From Acanthamoeba lenticulata (taxonomy: Eukaryota; Discosea; Longamoebia; Acanthamoebidae), in the NCBI GenBank assembly GCA_002179805.1, contig NAVB01000846.1:1-31804 (forward strand): a stretch of DNA of 31,804 bases, written 5' to 3'. The notes under the pieces were generated by a model, which saw only the letters and a list, made by a program, of their open reading frames with translations, was not told the DNA's origin and searched no databases. Positions 29,296-31,804 of the stretch are shown piece after piece. Each line of letters starts with the position of its first letter. Within the stretch, counting starts at the first letter, position 1. A program made the translations under genes and the position numbers.

Positions 29296-31804
29296 ATGGG
29301 TCGCAAGAAGAGGAGCACATTGCCAAAGAAGACCTCGAGGGGCAAGCCCAAGGGGCAAGCGCCACCTCGTCCCCTCACCGATAAGCCCGGTGGTGGTGCT
29401 GCCGCGGGCGGCAAGCGAAAGCGCGGTGCTGGCTCTGCCAATCCCCAAATGAAGAGCACGAAGCCGGACAAGAAGAAGGGAGGATCGGACCAGGTACTTC
29501 CCGCTCACTTGGTGCAGCAAACGGCACACACAAATCTAACGGCTGCAAAGCCCAACAAGAAGCGCAGGATGCTCCCCGGAAAGAAGAGCGCGCCGGCGAG
29601 CGAGGACACACCCCCGGAGGAGGAAGAAGAGGAAGAGGAGGAATTGAACGAGGAAGACATGGAGTTCTTCTCCGGCAACCCCCTGGCTGCCTCCTTCCTG
29701 GGCAACGTTGACCCCAAGAACCTCACCGACCTCAGCGGGTGCGTCTGCCTCTCATCCTCTTCATCATCACCATCGTCGATGCAGGTGTTGCTGACGTCGT
29801 CTGCCTCTGTCTTCTTCAGAAACAAGAGCACCAGGCGCGCGTCGAAGAAGGCCGAGCGCGAGCGGTTGCGGAAGGACAACGTGGAGGCCGACTGGGAGCG
29901 GCAGCCCCGCAAGGCCAACTGGGACGAGGGTCCCGAGGTACGTCGCGTCGCTGCCGCTGCCGCTGCCACCCCCGCCAGCAACGACAGCCCCAGCGTCAGC
30001 AAGAAGAGCAACAAGAAGAAGGAGAAGAAGGAAGAGCAGCAGCAGGAACCGATGAAAAAGAAGAAGCAGAAGAAAGAGGAAAAGGAAGTGACCAAGCAAA
30101 AGAAGGCAAAGAAGGAGCAGGTTGCTGAGCCGCCGAAGAAGAAAAAGAAGAAACAGCAGAAGGACGAAGACGATGGAGACGAGGATGCGGATCCAGCGTG
30201 GTATAGGGGTGGCGGCAATGGAGCGGAAGAGGAGGACCAAGGAGAGGGAGAGGGAGACGAGGTCGGGCGTGGGGCTGGTGCGGGCCTCGCCCAAGAGAGG
30301 CGCAGGAAGAAGCGCCAGAAGCGCAAGGCGGCCAAGGCCTGGCACGCCTCGCAAGCCGGTGCCGAAACGGCGGCCAATCCGGAGGACCAGGACGACTAAG
30401 CAGCCAATCCTCCTCCTCATCATCATCATCATCACCCATCCATCCATCCATCGATCCATCCACCCCACCCCGCTCGGCGTGAATCCTGCGCTGAGTCGTG
30501 ACTAATAAACCTTTCTCTCCCTCTTGCGCATGGGCTCGCTTCTTTGGCTGCTCTCGTGTGGCTTCTCCTCGCTCGCGCGCGCCTTCCTGTATGAATGCAG
30601 GTCCCGCGGCTGCCGGTGAAGGACGCCCGCGGCAACTTGGTGCTGCCCAAGGAGGCGCGCAAGCTCAAGAACGCGGCCGTCAAGGCTGAGGCTAGCGATG
30701 AGGAGAACGGTGATGAAGTCGACGACGACGGAGAAGAGGCGCAGCAGGACAATGTTGACGCTGATGAGGGGGAGGACGCTGAGACCTCGATCAAGAGCGA
30801 AGAAGGCGACGAGGAAGACGAGGAAGAGGATGAAATCGACGAGGCTGACGTCAAGGACGAGGAAGATGATGACGATGATGTTGATGAGGAGGAGGAGGAG
30901 GAGATGGACGTCGTCAAGGAAGAAGAATCAACGAAAACGCCGAAGAAGAAGAAGAAGGAGATCCTGAGCGAGCTCCAGAAGTTCCAGAGCAAGCAGAAGA
31001 AGATCGAGCAGGTCAAGATGCACATTGCGCACCTCTGCACCAAGATCCTCGAGGACCCCGAGCAGAACGTGCGCGTCCTCTCCCAGCGTGGCCAACGTCG
31101 TCATCATCATCCTCAACAACCTTGAACTGACCGTCGTTTGTGTCGTGGGCGCAGTGCCGGATGCTCAAGGACCTGACGGAGCTGTGCTTTGCCGACGACG
31201 CCGTGACGCAGAAGCTGGCCCTGCTCTCGCTGCTGGAGGTGTTCAAGGACATCATCCCGGGCTACCGCATCCGCATGCCCACGGAGGAGGAGAAGCGGGC
31301 CAAGGTCTCCAAGGAGGTCAAGCGCCTCCGCGACTTTGAGTACCGCCTCCTCACGGCCTACCAAAAGTACCTCCAGAAGCTCGAGAAGATCATGAAATGT
31401 ACTTCCTTCCTTCTCTTCTTCATCGTCGTCATCATCATCATCACAAGACTTGCTCATCATCCTGTTGTATCCCGCGCAGACAAACCGGCCGAGGGCGATG
31501 AGGCGCCGCACGTCAAGGTCGACGTGCCCTATCGCATCCTCGCCGTCAAGTGCGACCCCAGGCTTTCTATTTCTGTTTCTGTTTTTATTCTTTTATTTAT
31601 TCATTTATTTATTATTGGATTTTTTAATGTTGACATTTACAAAATAATATAATATCAGGTGCATGGCGGAGCTGCTGCGATCGGTGCCGCATTTCAACTT
31701 CACGTGGAACATCATCTCGCTTCTGGTGCCCTACCTGGCGACCAACAACGCCGAGCTACGGGACCAGTGCATCAAGGCCATCCTGGCCGTGTTCGAGAAC
31801 GACA
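29296..31804 (+). CDS. NOC3: Nucleolar complex protein 3 (Noc3) homologue, 5' part
   Basis: Exons 29296-29738, 29820-29937, 30601-31068, 31155-31398, 31480-31549 and 31659 onward, with the reading frame kept at every junction; the gene runs off the window. Noc3 is an essential nucleolar factor that acts with Noc2 in maturation and export of 60S pre-ribosomes and, in yeast, also binds replication origins. The N terminus is Lys-rich (MGRKKRSTLPKK), followed by an acidic run and NEEDMEFFSGNPLAASFLG. Diagnostic parts: LPVKDARGNLV, KKIEQVKMHIAHLCTKIL then DPEQN, LLSLLEVFKDIIPGYRIR, VSKEVKRLRDFEYRLL, and LLRSVPHFNFTWNII, all in family order. A long acidic insert (about 205-310) precedes the conserved helices. 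Intron 2 is unusual; see the separate entry. Confidence 0.92.
29938..30399 (+). other. Open reading frame inside Noc3 intron 2, possible alternative C terminus
   Basis: If the donor GTACGT at 29938 is not used, the Noc3 frame continues for 153 codons to a TAA at 30397-30399. The extension is strongly Lys/Glu-rich (KKKEKKEEQQQ..., EPPKKKKKKQQK), ending in RRRKKRQKRKAAKAW and an acidic tail, as expected for a nucleolar protein. An AATAAA at 30504-30509 lies about 105 nt after this stop. The spliced form is supported by the Noc3 family match on both sides of the intron, so the readthrough form would be a second, truncated product of about 340 residues. Confidence 0.5.
30418..30461. repeat. CAT / CATC simple repeats in Noc3 intron 2
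   Basis: About six CAT units followed by about six imperfect CATC units, between the intronic stop codon and the AATAAA. Noncoding in either transcript form. Confidence 0.75.
30504..30509 (+). terminator. AATAAA inside Noc3 intron 2
   Basis: ACTAATAAACC on the coding strand, 105 nt after the intronic TAA and about 90 nt before the 3' splice site. It would end a readthrough transcript. In the spliced transcript it is removed. Confidence 0.4.

Noticed and set aside
29739..29819. Noc3 frame CVCLSSSSSSPSS between exons 1 and 2 as coding
   Set aside because: The segment has a GTGCGT donor and a TTCTTCAG acceptor. Splicing joins DLSG to NKSTRRASKK in phase, and the removed part is simple Ser sequence.
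9331..31804. tRNA, rRNA or CRISPR features
   Set aside because: I looked for clover-leaf boxes, rRNA-like stretches and spaced repeats and saw none; the repeats present are simple microsatellites.

Overview
The window looks like nuclear DNA of a GC-rich, intron-dense amoebozoan, most likely Acanthamoeba or a close relative. This is inferred from gene style, not from a marker gene: high GC, many short introns with GTRCG-type donors, very compact spacing, and RCC1-kinase, LIM-RING, F-box/ankyrin and CLC proteins rich in Ser/Ala runs. All gene models were built by hand. Each internal exon was checked for GT..AG ends and for codon phase, and every completed model sums to a multiple of three.

Positions 1-9330 hold two head-to-tail copies of a roughly 4.78 kb DIRS-type tyrosine-recombinase retrotransposon, both transcribed leftward: a Gag-like protein with a zinc knuckle, a reverse transcriptase/RNase H polyprotein, and a tyrosine recombinase. 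Copy A (1-4550, cut by the window edge) has intact frames. Copy B (4551-9330) is complete in length but carries about a hundred C-to-T changes that lie almost entirely on one strand and almost entirely at CpG. They introduce a stop in gag, a D-to-N change in the RNase H active site and an R-to-Q change in the recombinase active site. The copies join directly, and an imperfect inverted repeat lies across the junction.

The pair sits 44 bp downstream of the stop codon of a host gene, in the same orientation. To the right are: an 18-exon RCC1-repeat/protein-kinase gene (14867-9375, minus); a 13-exon CLC chloride transporter (19783-15740, minus) with a run of nine overlapping AATAAA signals downstream; a divergent LIM-RING protein (20261-22625, plus); a single-exon sigma-type glutathione S-transferase (23464-22811, minus); a secreted Cys-rich, probably GPI-anchored protein (24064-24855, plus); an F-box/ankyrin protein (27188-25007, minus); a zinc-finger RING-H2 ubiquitin ligase (28963-27274, minus); and the 5' part of a Noc3 ribosome-biogenesis gene (29296 to the window end, plus). 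Three host proteins are probable parts of ubiquitin ligases, but they do not form an obvious shared pathway.

The strongest candidate for something undescribed is the strand-asymmetric CpG decay of one retrotransposon copy next to a much less damaged sister. Other leads are a Noc3 intron that stays open and carries its own stop and poly(A) signal, duplicated zinc-finger pairs with matching intron positions in the RING-H2 gene, and a kinase with DFD in place of DFG.
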